In this document: one piece after another, positions 17,281 to 25,388 of the stretch
Position numbering within the stretch: the first letter of the stretch is position 1
Layout: each line of letters starts with the position of its first letter
Source: Flavobacteriales bacterium
GTDB taxonomy: Bacteria; Bacteroidota; Bacteroidia; Flavobacteriales_D; Crocinitomicaceae
Direction: 5' to 3'
NCBI GenBank assembly: GCA_947449575.1
Contig: CANFRV010000001.1
Span: forward strand, 1 to 64,000
Length of the DNA: 64,000 nt
Program-made: the position numbers and the translations under genes
Notes under the pieces: model-generated
What the model was told of the DNA's origin: nothing
The model's input: only the letters and a program-made list of their open reading frames with translations
Database searches by the model: none

Positions 17281-18237
17281 CTATTTCGTGACAAACTGTC
17301 CAATAATCAAACTTGCTAATTCTTCACCAATTCTATCTTGCGCTTCTAATGTTGCTGCTCCAATGTGAGGAGTGCAAGCAATATTTGGATGACTTAATAA
17401 ATCTTTGTTTGGATTAGGTTCATTTTCAAAAACATCGATTGCTGCAGCGGCAACTTTACCACTATTTAAAGCAGCAAGTAAATCCTCTTCATTTATGACA
17501 CCTCCACGCGCTGCATTAACGATTCTAACTCCTTTTTTCATTAAAGAAAATTCTTTTTCTGAAATAACAGCGCTCCCGTCAGCCTGTTTTGGAACGTGAA
17601 TAGAAATATAATCAGACTTGGATAAAAGCTCATCCATCGCTGCAGAAGGAGTTATTTCAACTTCAACACTAGTCTTAGTGCCAATTGGAACAATTATTTT
17701 TGCCGTCGCAGTATAATAATCGGAAGCAATCACATCCATTCCAACCCCTAAAGCATAAGAAGCTAAACTTTGACCAATTCTTCCAAAACCAATAATTCCA
17801 AGTGTTTTCCCTCTTAATTCCACTCCTTTGGCAAATTTTTTCTTTAATTGAGAAAAGTCACCATTTTCCATGTTTTTAAATGAATCTTGCAGAGATCTTG
17901 AGATAGAAAATAACTGACCCATGACCAATTCAGCAACAGATTGAGAAGAGGAAGCAGGCGTATTAATAACAATTACTCCTTTTTCTCTAGCGTACTCAAT
18001 ATCAATATTATCCATTCCTACACCTCCGCGACCAATTAATTTTAAATTGGGACATGCGTCAATCACCTCTTTACGAACGGTTGTTGCACTTCGAACCAGA
18101 ATCATTTCTATATTCTGTGTATTCGTTTCAGCGATTAGATTTTCTTGTTCTACTTTTTCCGTAATAACTGTGAATCCAGCTTCTTCTAATAATTTTTTTC
18201 CTAAATCGGAAATTCCGTCATTTGCTAATATTTTCAT
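17281..18237 (-). CDS. serA: D-3-phosphoglycerate dehydrogenase, short form
   Basis: This is the first step of serine synthesis, oxidising 3-phosphoglycerate to 3-phosphohydroxypyruvate with NAD. The 318-residue protein is the compact form without the C-terminal ACT domain, so serine feedback through ACT is not expected. Key segments are [15 protein letters not shown] (substrate), [15 protein letters not shown] (NAD-binding Rossmann motif), [14 protein letters not shown] and the catalytic histidine region [16 protein letters not shown]. It follows serC in the same direction; a 32-bp palindrome lies between the two. Confidence 0.95.
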   Translation of the reverse strand: MKILANDGISDLGKKLLEEAGFTVITEKVEQENLIAETNTQNIEMILVRSATTVRKEVIDACPNLKLIGRGGVGMDNIDIEYAREKGVIVINTPASSSQSVAELVMGQLFSISRSLQDSFKNMENGDFSQLKKKFAKGVELRGKTLGIIGFGRIGQSLASYALGVGMDVIASDYYTATAKIIVPIGTKTSVEVEITPSAAMDELLSKSDYISIHVPKQADGSAVISEKEFSLMKKGVRIVNAARGGVINEEDLLAALNSGKVAAAAIDVFENEPNPNKDLLSHPNIACTPHIGAATLEAQDRIGEELASLIIGQFVTK

Positions 18238-18255
18238 AGTTTTTATATTTTCATT

Positions 18256-18287
18256 TTTTCATTTTTTTGAATTCAAAAAAATGAAAA
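18256..18287. repeat. Perfect 32-bp palindrome between serC and serA
   Basis: Bases 18256-18287 are a perfect inverted repeat centred on GAATTC, with arms TTTTCATTTTTTT and the complement. It lies 4 bases from the serC stop and about 18 bases from the serA start. The stem is almost wholly A/T. It could be a weak terminator, an RNA processing or stability element, or a protein site. Confidence 0.8.
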
Positions 18288-18291
18288 TTAA

Positions 18292-19359
18292 TTACCCGTT
18301 TTTACGTCCAAATTCTTTCATCACTTCTACCAAAACTTCTACGCTTGAAACCGGTAAAGCATTGTACATTGAAGCACGATAACCTCCTGCAGATCTATGT
18401 CCAGGAAGTCCAACGATGTCAGCCTCTTTCCACATTTTATCAAATAATTCTGTTTTAGATTCATCGTTAAGAAGGAACGTAACATTCATTTTTGAACGGT
18501 CTTCTTTAGAAACAGGACCTCTAAATAATGGATTATTGTCAATTTCGTTGTAGAGTAAAGAAGCTTTTATGGCATTGTTTTTCTCAATTTCTTTCACACC
18601 TCCATGCGCTAGCATATGTTTCAAATTTAACATAGCAACATACACAGAAAATACGGGAGGAGTATTTAACATGGATTCTTTTTCAACTTGCTGTTTCAAA
18701 TCCATGTAAGAAGGCATGAAAGGAGAGGTAGATTTACCTAATATTTCGTCTTTTACTATATATAAAGTAGCGCCAGCTGGACCAAGGTTTTTTTGCGCTC
18801 CAGCGTATATAATATCAAAATCTGAAACATTTATTTCCTTCGAAAAAATATCCGAAGACATATCACAAATCAATGGCAAAGTTGTTTTTGGAAATTCATG
18901 AAATTGCGTTCCGAAAATGGTGTTATTGGAAGTGAAATGTAAATAATCTAAATCTGCAGGAATATCAAATTCTTTCGGGATATAGCTGAAGTTTTTATCT
19001 TCAGAAGAAGCAAGTACATTTACATCAATTCCAACTTTTTTTGCCTCCTTTATTGCGCCTGAAGCCCAAGTACCTGTGTTTAAATAACCTGCTTTTTTAT
19101 GCGAGCGCATCATATTTAGAGCGACAATAGTAAAACCTAAAGTTGCTCCACCTTGCAAATAAACCACAGAATATCCAGAAGGAACATGAAGTGCTTTTTT
19201 TACTAAATCTTGCGCTTCCTCCATTACTGCAACAAAATCTTTGTGCCGATGAGAAACTTCCAAAATGGATAATCCGTTAAAATCTAAAACTGCATCTGAC
19301 GCCTGTTTAAACACCTCTTGAGGAAGAATACAAGGACCTGCTCCGAAATTATGTTTCAT
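18292..19359 (-). CDS. serC: Phosphoserine aminotransferase
   Basis: This is the second step of serine synthesis, with glutamate as amino donor and PLP as cofactor. The 355-residue protein has normal length. Seen are [17 protein letters not shown] at the start, the LQGGATLGF phosphate loop and the PLP-lysine in [12 protein letters not shown] (about residue 190). The C-terminal [21 protein letters not shown] binds substrate. It is the first gene of the operon serC-serA-DUF1015-yggS. No phosphoserine phosphatase gene lies in the window. Confidence 0.97.
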   Translation of the reverse strand: MKHNFGAGPCILPQEVFKQASDAVLDFNGLSILEVSHRHKDFVAVMEEAQDLVKKALHVPSGYSVVYLQGGATLGFTIVALNMMRSHKKAGYLNTGTWASGAIKEAKKVGIDVNVLASSEDKNFSYIPKEFDIPADLDYLHFTSNNTIFGTQFHEFPKTTLPLICDMSSDIFSKEINVSDFDIIYAGAQKNLGPAGATLYIVKDEILGKSTSPFMPSYMDLKQQVEKESMLNTPPVFSVYVAMLNLKHMLAHGGVKEIEKNNAIKASLLYNEIDNNPLFRGPVSKEDRSKMNVTFLLNDESKTELFDKMWKEADIVGLPGHRSAGGYRASMYNALPVSSVEVLVEVMKEFGRKNG

Positions 19360-19451
19360 TATAATCTATTTTGTATATTAATTAATTAGTACAAAGGTGT
19401 GAAAAAATGGTAGAAATGAATTACATAAAAGAATTATTTTTTTAAGGTCAA

Positions 19452-19479
19452 AAAAAAAGCTACCATTGAGGTAGCTTTT
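19452..19479 (-). terminator. Intrinsic terminator after THX
   Basis: The hairpin AAAAGCTACC / GGTAGCTTTT (19455-19479) is followed on the minus strand by a T-run. It lies just after the THX stop at 19494. Confidence 0.88.
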
Positions 19480-19493
19480 CAAAATTATATTTT

Positions 19494-19754
19494 TTATTCT
19501 TCTGTAGAATTTTCTTCTTTTACTTTTTTAGCGGCAGCTGGTTTTTTTGCTACAGCTGGTTTTTTTACTGCTGTTTTTTTAACTTCTGCTTTTGGCTCAG
19601 TTTCTTTTTTTACAGCTACTTTTTTTACTTTTTCTTCTGAAGTAGTCGCTGCATCAGCTGTTGGTGAATACGTTGTTTTCTTTCTTTTTCTAGAAACTCC
19701 GTATGAACCAATTGTTCTTTTACCTTTTGCGGATTTTTTATCTCCCCTTCCCAT
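19494..19754 (-). CDS. 30S ribosomal protein THX with a long lysine/alanine-rich tail
   Basis: A protein of 86 residues. The N-terminal 25 residues (MGRGDKKSAKGKRTIGSYG) match the small bTHX protein that binds the head of the 30S subunit in Thermus and Bacteroidota. The remaining 60 residues are a low-complexity tail of lysine, alanine, proline and valine (AVKKPAVAKKPAAAKKV), resembling histone H1-like tails. The tail is longer than the usual THX. A TATATTTG -7 box lies at 19791-19798 on the minus strand, and a strong terminator follows the gene, so it is a single-gene unit. Confidence 0.85.
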   Translation of the reverse strand: MGRGDKKSAKGKRTIGSYGVSRKRKKTTYSPTADAATTSEEKVKKVAVKKETEPKAEVKKTAVKKPAVAKKPAAAKKVKEENSTEE

Positions 19755-19790
19755 ATGTGTTGATTTTTAATTGTCTATCAAATACTTTTG

Positions 19791-19798
19791 CAAATATA
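19791..19798 (-). promoter_or_regulatory. -7 box (TATATTTG) before THX
   Basis: On the minus strand TATATTTG ends 36 bases before the THX start. A properly spaced TTG was not found. Confidence 0.4.
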
Positions 19799-19925
19799 CT
19801 ATTCTATTTGTGATCTTCGCTCTTTAATTGTTGATTTTTCATCGATTAATATTTTATTAAATAAAAAAAAACAAATTTTTCATGTAAATCCCTCTTTTTT
19901 CTAATAATCGTTGTAGATTTTGATG

Positions 19926-20615
19926 TCACTGTGCATTCAACGATTGAAGTCTTTTTCTAAATTCAGCTTCCATTTCATCGCCACTTCGTAATATTTTTTT
20001 ACACCACTTTATTTTTTGAGTCGTTTGCTCTTTTTCATTAAGTTTCCATTTAATATCACTTTTTTCAAGCCTATCTCTTAATATATTCAGAGCAAGGGCG
20101 ACAGATACTGAAATATTAAAACTTTCAGTAAATCCGTACATGGGGATTCTCACAAATTCATCCGCTAAGTCAATTATGTCTTCTGAAATACCTTTTCTCT
20201 CAGTTCCAAAAACTAAAGCAATTGGCTGAGACAGGTCTAATTCGTGAATGGTAACGTCTTTTTCATGGGGAGTGGTTGCTACAATTTTGTATCCTTTTGC
20301 CTTTAATTTTTGAATGCAATCAATCGTTGGGCTCTCTCCTTGGTCATAATTATACAAATCTACCCATCTTCCCGCTCCAAGCGCAATATCTCTTTGTACT
20401 TTGTATTGGTTGTTTTTTTCAATCGCATGCAGTTCTTGAATCCCAAAACAGTCACACGTCCTCAGAACTGCACTTGCGTTATGTTCCTGGTAAATATTTT
20501 CTAGAACAACAGTTATATGATTAGTTCTTTCTTTCGAAATTCTTTCATACATTTCTTGCTTGCTGATTGAAATTATAGCATAAAATTCGTCTAATACTTT
20601 TTGGTCTAAATCCAC
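19926..20615 (-). CDS. TrmH-family (SPOUT) RNA 2'-O-methyltransferase
   Basis: A cytoplasmic methyltransferase using S-adenosylmethionine, most probably forming 2'-O-methylguanosine at position 18 of tRNA. The 229-residue protein shows the three SpoU motifs. NIYQEHNASAVLRTCDCFG has the catalytic Arg, LVFGTERKGISEDI has the Glu loop, and IPMYGFTESFNISVSVALAL forms the knotted cofactor site. A C-terminal basic helix (KEQTTQKIKWCKKILR) fits TrmH rather than TrmL. The exact substrate is inferred from family similarity. It stands between HU and THX on the minus strand. Confidence 0.88.
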   Translation of the reverse strand: MDLDQKVLDEFYAIISISKQEMYERISKERTNHITVVLENIYQEHNASAVLRTCDCFGIQELHAIEKNNQYKVQRDIALGAGRWVDLYNYDQGESPTIDCIQKLKAKGYKIVATTPHEKDVTIHELDLSQPIALVFGTERKGISEDIIDLADEFVRIPMYGFTESFNISVSVALALNILRDRLEKSDIKWKLNEKEQTTQKIKWCKKILRSGDEMEAEFRKRLQSLNAQ

Positions 20616-20687
20616 AATTTATTATTTCATTTAGAATTCGGTCTGGACATCGTCTTGAAATGTCTGTGCAATATTTACTTATATAAA

Positions 20688-20714
20688 AAAAGGGAATCCT
20701 TAGATCCCCTTTTC
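20688..20714 (-). terminator. Intrinsic terminator after the HU gene
   Basis: The hairpin with arms AAAAGGGAATC and GATCCCCTTT around CTTA is followed on the minus strand by a run of T. It sits 24 bases after the HU stop at 20738. Confidence 0.88.
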
Positions 20715-20737
20715 AAATTCATTTAAGAATTGTCGAC

Positions 20738-21010
20738 TTAATTAACTTTAGAAGAAAGTTCAGCACCTGCTTTGAAACGGATTACGTTTTTAGCTGCGAT
20801 TTTAATTTCTTTTCCAGTTTGTGGGTTACGACCAATTCTAGCAGCACGATTTGATACTGAGAATGATCCAAAACCTACTAATGAAATTCTGTCTCCAGCT
20901 TTCATTGCTCCAGCAGTTGCTGCAACAAATCCGTCTAATGCTTTTTTCGCATCTACTTTTGATAATCCAGACTCAGATGCAATTGCATCGATTAATTCCG
21001 CTTTGTTCAT
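20738..21010 (-). CDS. HU-family histone-like DNA-binding protein
   Basis: A protein of 90 residues, the normal HU length. It starts MNKAELIDAIASESGLSKVDAKKALDGF, and carries the HU signature VGFGSFSVSNRAARIGRNPQTGKEI (about residues 45-70) whose arm enters the DNA minor groove. It bends and compacts DNA. It has a good promoter upstream and a strong terminator, so it is a single-gene unit. Confidence 0.97.
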   Translation of the reverse strand: MNKAELIDAIASESGLSKVDAKKALDGFVAATAGAMKAGDRISLVGFGSFSVSNRAARIGRNPQTGKEIKIAAKNVIRFKAGAELSSKVN

Positions 21011-21317
21011 AGCTTAGTGTTTTTAATGTGTTTGTAAATAATAACTTGAGCAAATATATGTGATTATCTATATGGTGCAAGTCTTTTATGAGAAAAAAGC
21101 GCATTTTTGTTGAAAAAAGCATCGTTTTGTTGATAAACTGCCTTCAAATACGCATTTTTAAAGACAATTTCGACCAAAGCCACGTTACAGTCGATGGAAA
21201 ACAGACAAGAAGAATTAATCTCTTAAAGACGATTTTTATCGATTTTTTTGTAAATAGTACTTAAATTATTTACGATCATGACATTGAACATCGATTATTA
21301 AATGCTTTGATTCTAAA
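21011..21317. other. Intergenic region of 307 bases upstream of HU
   Basis: It contains the HU promoter near its left end and a small stem at about 21251-21274 (GTAAATA with its complement TATTTAC). On the plus strand the stem is preceded by T and no T-run follows it, so I do not call it a terminator. No gene, tRNA or repeat was seen. Confidence 0.5.
21051..21080 (-). promoter_or_regulatory. Bacteroidota-type promoter for HU
   Basis: On the minus strand, TTG (21078-21080) is followed after 19 bases by TATATTTG (21051-21058), an excellent match in sequence and spacing. It lies 40 bases before the start codon. Confidence 0.75.
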
Positions 21318-21917
21318 TTATTTATTTTTAATTGAATTCCAGGTAGAAAACATTTTCTCTTGACTGGGACGATTTTCTTCTATTTCTTTGAGAGGTTCAC
21401 ATTCTCTTAAAGTGGCCTTGCAGTCGCTTGGTAATGCTTGATACAATTCTGTACCCTTCGTTTTCCATGCAATCATTTCATCTGAAACTTGTTTTATTAT
21501 TGTTGCCGGATTTCCTACCACTAAACTTCGTGAAGGGATTTTCATTTTCGCAGGTACAAAGCAGAGGGCTCCTATTATCGATTCTTTTTCAATAATAACA
21601 TCGTCCATTATCACAGAATTCATTCCTATTAAACAGTTTTCTCCTATTATACTCCCATGAATTATTGCCCCATGTCCAATGTGAGCGCCTTTTTTTAAGA
21701 GGGTAATCTTCCCAGGGAACATATGTATGGTGCAATTTTCTTGAATATTACATCCGTCTTCGATAACGATTTGCCCCCAATCACCGCGAATTGCTGCTCC
21801 TGGTCCCACGTAGACATTTTCTCCGATAATAACATTTCCTGTTACTGCAGCTTGCGGGTGAACAAAACTACTTTCCTTAACAACAGGAATGAATCCATTA
21901 AATTCGTAAATAGCCAT
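21318..21917 (-). CDS. Gamma-carbonic anhydrase-like hexapeptide-repeat protein
   Basis: A protein of 199 residues with a left-handed parallel beta-helix built of hexapeptide repeats (VTGNVIIGENVYVGPGAAIRG and onward, residues about 24-150). Histidines in CTIHMFPGK and in IGHGAIIHG (residues about 70-90) fit the three zinc ligands of gamma-class carbonic anhydrases and PaaY-like proteins. The last 40 residues (LPSDCKATLRECEPL) form a C-terminal helix. Activity as a carbonic anhydrase or thioesterase is uncertain. Confidence 0.85.
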   Translation of the reverse strand: MAIYEFNGFIPVVKESSFVHPQAAVTGNVIIGENVYVGPGAAIRGDWGQIVIEDGCNIQENCTIHMFPGKITLLKKGAHIGHGAIIHGSIIGENCLIGMNSVIMDDVIIEKESIIGALCFVPAKMKIPSRSLVVGNPATIIKQVSDEMIAWKTKGTELYQALPSDCKATLRECEPLKEIEENRPSQEKMFSTWNSIKNK

Positions 21918-22195
21918 TTTTAGTTTTTTATCAAAAGTACAGAATATTTGAAGACGATTATTTATAAAATATCATATATAATTTGCTGAGTTATTTTAAA
22001 TTTAACTAGTATATTATAGATTTTTCTTATTTTTATAATCTGGAAATGTATAATAAATAATTTCTTCAAGGTCTATCCTCACTGTTTGATAATTATAGAA
22101 AAGGTTGATCAATTTGAAGGAGATGGTGGTGATTTAGTGAAAATTAGGATTGAAAAGTGCTTCAAAATATATAATTAATAAAATAAAAGTAGGTC

Positions 22196-22867
22196 ATGTT
22201 AAAAGGAATTTTATTTACTATTCTTGTTTTTAGTGTAACAACTCTTAATGCGCAGTATAGCGTAAATATGGGGGTAAATACATTAAGTCCTTTTGGTACT
22301 TCGCAAAAATATATGGGTTTTCACCTCGGTGGTGAATTTCCGAAAGATAATGATGTTTCAATGTATTTACGTGCTTCTTTCTATGGAAAAAAGAAGTTGG
22401 ATCCTTTGTTGTATCAAGAGAATACGATTCAGTTAGAGACGATTGATCCCAACGATTTTAATGTTACTTTCGTAAGTGGTGTTACTACTTTTAATTACAC
22501 AACGTTTGATGGAGGTTTGAGGTATTATTTGATAGATGGTTATGACAATGGATTTGCATTGTATGGAGGTTCTAATTTAATGGGTGTTATTAATAAGGCC
22601 AAATTTACAGTCGATGAGTACGATAAAACAAAATATCGTTTGCCTATGGGGACCGTTTTGTCAGGAACAATTCTGAATGTTGGAATTGGTTTAAGTGGGG
22701 GAGCGAAATACACAATACCAGGTGTTGGGTCCATTTATTTAGACGCTACATTTGATTATCTTTTGATTAGCCTTCCCAGCAATACACAAGCTAGTTCAAT
22801 CGCATCCAACTTTTATTCGCCACTTTTGTTTTCTTTGAATGTGGGGTTTAGAAAAGATTTTTATTAA
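22196..22867 (+). CDS. Exported beta-barrel protein of unknown function
   Basis: A protein of 223 residues with a signal peptide (about 1-18, ending LNAQ). The rest is a series of amphipathic beta-strands with aromatic pairs (FHLGGEFP, MYLRASFYG, GGLRYYLIDG, FALYGGSN) and a terminal phenylalanine/tyrosine (FRKDFY). This pattern fits an outer-membrane beta-barrel of about eight strands. I do not recognise a named family. It is convergent with the methyltransferase gene downstream. Confidence 0.75.
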   Translation: MLKGILFTILVFSVTTLNAQYSVNMGVNTLSPFGTSQKYMGFHLGGEFPKDNDVSMYLRASFYGKKKLDPLLYQENTIQLETIDPNDFNVTFVSGVTTFNYTTFDGGLRYYLIDGYDNGFALYGGSNLMGVINKAKFTVDEYDKTKYRLPMGTVLSGTILNVGIGLSGGAKYTIPGVGSIYLDATFDYLLISLPSNTQASSIASNFYSPLLFSLNVGFRKDFY

Positions 22868-22902
22868 ATACATTCACTAGACAAGTTTCTGGTAAAGTAA
22901 AA

Positions 22903-23670
22903 TTAGAATCGGATAATAAAATGCTCCTTAATTTGTTGACTTCTAGGAGTGATGATTCCCATGCGGAATAAATCAATTGAAACATGGTAGAATGGATCAT
23001 TGATAATTGTTTTCCAAGATTCTAACATAGATTTACTCCATCTAATATCATCTAAAATAATCAGCGTATCATTATGAGTTATTGGCTTTAATTTCTCAAG
23101 ATAATGAAGTAAGGCAATTCCATTATGATGACCATCAATAAAAACGATATCAAATTTTTCGCCTTTGTATGTCTCGATGAAATCTTCAAAAGTAGATAAA
23201 ATGGATTTTACATTATTGATTTCCATTTTTTTAAGGTTCTTTTTAGCGTAAAATTGAGTGTTTTCACAAGCCTCAACAGTTGTGACAATCCCTTGTTCAT
23301 TTCCTTTACATAGATGAATTGAGCCAACTCCCAAAGATGTTCCAAATTCAAGTGTGTTTTTTGGTTTGTAATAATGAGCTATTCGATAGAGTAAAAGGCT
23401 AAATTTCCCTTTCGATGAGCTTGTAGAGAAAATAGAAGAGATGGATCTTTTGTTCCCTAACTTCTTTGATCCGGAGCCAAAGTCATTTATTTCAAGGGTT
23501 GTGTTATTGTTTTTTAGGTTTTTAAATAACTTTTTACGTGCAATTAGAAATTTTTTTTCAATCTTTGTAGGTATGCAATTTGTAACGAAAGCGTAAACGA
23601 ACGGAGAGTGTATTCCGTGTCTGCCTTTCGCTGTAAAAAGATATTTCAAATATTGTAAGACTATTATCAC
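22903..23670 (-). CDS. Class I SAM-dependent O-methyltransferase-like protein
   Basis: A protein of about 255 residues if it starts at the GTG at 23670, giving VIIVLQYLKYLFTAKGRHGIHSPF, which fits relatives that start just before KGRHGIHSPF. The frame continues to 23766 but would overlap the divergent gene. The methyltransferase core has LEFGTSLGVGSIHL (SAM-binding motif I), VVTTVEACENTQFYAKK (motif II), FDIVFIDGHHNGIALLHYL and LIILDDIRWSKSMLESW. The substrate is unknown. Confidence 0.8.
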   Translation of the reverse strand: MIIVLQYLKYLFTAKGRHGIHSPFVYAFVTNCIPTKIEKKFLIARKKLFKNLKNNNTTLEINDFGSGSKKLGNKRSISSIFSTSSSKGKFSLLLYRIAHYYKPKNTLEFGTSLGVGSIHLCKGNEQGIVTTVEACENTQFYAKKNLKKMEINNVKSILSTFEDFIETYKGEKFDIVFIDGHHNGIALLHYLEKLKPITHNDTLIILDDIRWSKSMLESWKTIINDPFYHVSIDLFRMGIITPRSQQIKEHFIIRF

Positions 23671-23706
23671 ATTGCAAAATAAGTGAAATTTTAGGTGGAA
23701 ATTACT

Positions 23707-25101
23707 ATGAATAGAGAGGCATTGTCGAAAATTGAAGAACAAAAAGCAAAAGTGATTGGGGATCATCCTGAAGTTGTCCTTGTTTCTCCTTGCAAGTTAG
23801 ATGAAGGAATAGTTAAATTTACGGCACAAGAACAAGTCAATTTAGTGAATGTTTTTGAAAAAGAAAAATTCTCTTCTTGCTTTTTTATTCCTGCTTCTGG
23901 TTCAGGTTCAAGAATGTTTCAATTTTTATTTGATTTTTTAGAAGCTCCTGATGAAGTAAATAGAAGCTCAGTGGAAAAGTTTTTGAATCATATCTCTGAA
24001 TTTGCATTTTTTCAGCAATTACCTGTTGAGACACGAAACAAACTGAAAGAGTTCGATGTTGATTTAGAGGCGTTTGTTTCTTTTTTATTGAAAGAAGATG
24101 GCATGGGATACGGTGATTTACCAAAAGGCTTAATTCCTTTTCATAAGAATGAACCATTTATTTTAAATCCATTTCAAGAACATATATTGCAAGGCGTTAG
24201 AGTGAAAGAAGAGAATGTTAGTTTTCATTTTACCGTCCAATCACGCTATGAAAGTGCAATTAAAAAAGTAATTTCTCAAATACAAGGTTTGACAGGTCAA
24301 CACTATGAGGTCTCATTTTCAGATCAAGACGTTAATAGTGATTCGTTTGCTTTTACAAATGACGGTGAACCTTTTACCTTGGAAAATGGTCAGGTGTTGA
24401 ACAGGCCGGCTGGACATGGAGCGCTGTTGGAAAATATCAATAAAATTAATTGCGATTATGTTTTTATTAAAAACATTGATAATGTGCAACACTTTTTAAA
24501 ATCAGATTCCTCTGTCACCACTTGGAAATTACTAGGAGGTATTTTAATTGATTATAAAAAAGAAGCTAAAAAATTGTATGATAATCCTTCCATTGAAGGC
24601 TTAAAAAAATTAAATGAAAGGTTTCAATTATTCAATGAAAAAATGATTGAAAATTTAAATAATGAAGAAATAAAAGAAATATTAAATCGTCCCACAAGAG
24701 CATGTGGAATGGTTAGAAATGATGGACAGCCCGGCGGTGGTCCTTTTTGGGTGGATGATAATGGAATAATTTCTAAACAGATTATTGAAAAATCTCAAAT
24801 TACCATGAAAGGAAAACAATATAGTCTGATGGTGCAAAGTACATACTTTAATCCCGTTATGATTGTTGTGTCAACACAAGATTTGAATGGGAATAAATTT
24901 GATCTACAAAACTATAAAGATGATTCAAAATTTTTCATCGTTCGCAAAAAATACAAGGGCCAAGATGTTCAATTTATAGAGTTACCTGGATTATGGAATG
25001 GCAGTATGTCAAACTGGAATAGTTTATTCATTGAAATCCCTACAGAGACATTTAGTCCTGTGAAAACTGTTCTTGATCTTTTAAATGATGATCATAAGTA
25101 A
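23707..25101 (+). CDS. DUF4301 family protein (nucleotidyltransferase-like)
   Basis: A protein of 464 residues from the ATG at 23707 (a GTG four codons upstream is possible). Residues about 60-75 read FIPASGSGSRMFQFL. This resembles the glycine-rich nucleotide loop of sugar-phosphate nucleotidyltransferases, and such proteins are catalogued as DUF4301 in Bacteroidota. Later segments include LNRPAGHGALLENINK and RPTRACGMVRNDGQPGGGPFWV. Its reaction is not established. It is divergent from the methyltransferase gene, 36 bases away. Confidence 0.85.
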   Translation: MNREALSKIEEQKAKVIGDHPEVVLVSPCKLDEGIVKFTAQEQVNLVNVFEKEKFSSCFFIPASGSGSRMFQFLFDFLEAPDEVNRSSVEKFLNHISEFAFFQQLPVETRNKLKEFDVDLEAFVSFLLKEDGMGYGDLPKGLIPFHKNEPFILNPFQEHILQGVRVKEENVSFHFTVQSRYESAIKKVISQIQGLTGQHYEVSFSDQDVNSDSFAFTNDGEPFTLENGQVLNRPAGHGALLENINKINCDYVFIKNIDNVQHFLKSDSSVTTWKLLGGILIDYKKEAKKLYDNPSIEGLKKLNERFQLFNEKMIENLNNEEIKEILNRPTRACGMVRNDGQPGGGPFWVDDNGIISKQIIEKSQITMKGKQYSLMVQSTYFNPVMIVVSTQDLNGNKFDLQNYKDDSKFFIVRKKYKGQDVQFIELPGLWNGSMSNWNSLFIEIPTETFSPVKTVLDLLNDDHK

Positions 25102-25337
25102 TAATCGAAAGCGGAATTAAAGAAGATATTTTACCAATAATTCGTTAGTAAAGGTAACAACCAACTAATTTCTAAAAAAGATTTTATAGAATTCAAAGTG
25201 TTTTACACTGTAAAATAGCCGTTCAAAGGGTTTTAGTTTATATTGTGAAAAATACACTTTAGTAAAATTTTTGTATTATTTTGAAGATTTGAAGTGAATT
25301 AATAGGGGGTTGTTGATAAAAAGTTGATTTTTTTTGA

Positions 25338-25367
25338 TTGACCCCCTGTAAAAATGACGTAAATTTG
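25338..25367 (+). promoter_or_regulatory. Bacteroidota-type promoter for glnN
   Basis: TTG at 25338-25340, 19 bases, then TAAATTTG at 25360-25367, is an excellent match. The ATG follows 21 bases later. Confidence 0.75.
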
Positions 25368-25388
25368 CAAAAAAAAAATAATTTACTC

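Noticed and set aside
21251-21274. Stem-loop GTAAATA...TATTTAC as a terminator for the hexapeptide gene
   Set aside because: On the minus strand it is followed by A, not T; on the plus strand there is no upstream gene to terminate.
22981-23690. Frameshift or truncated methyltransferase suspected at its long N-terminal part
   Set aside because: The aberrant first 32 residues disappear with the GTG start at 23670, and the rest of the domain is complete.
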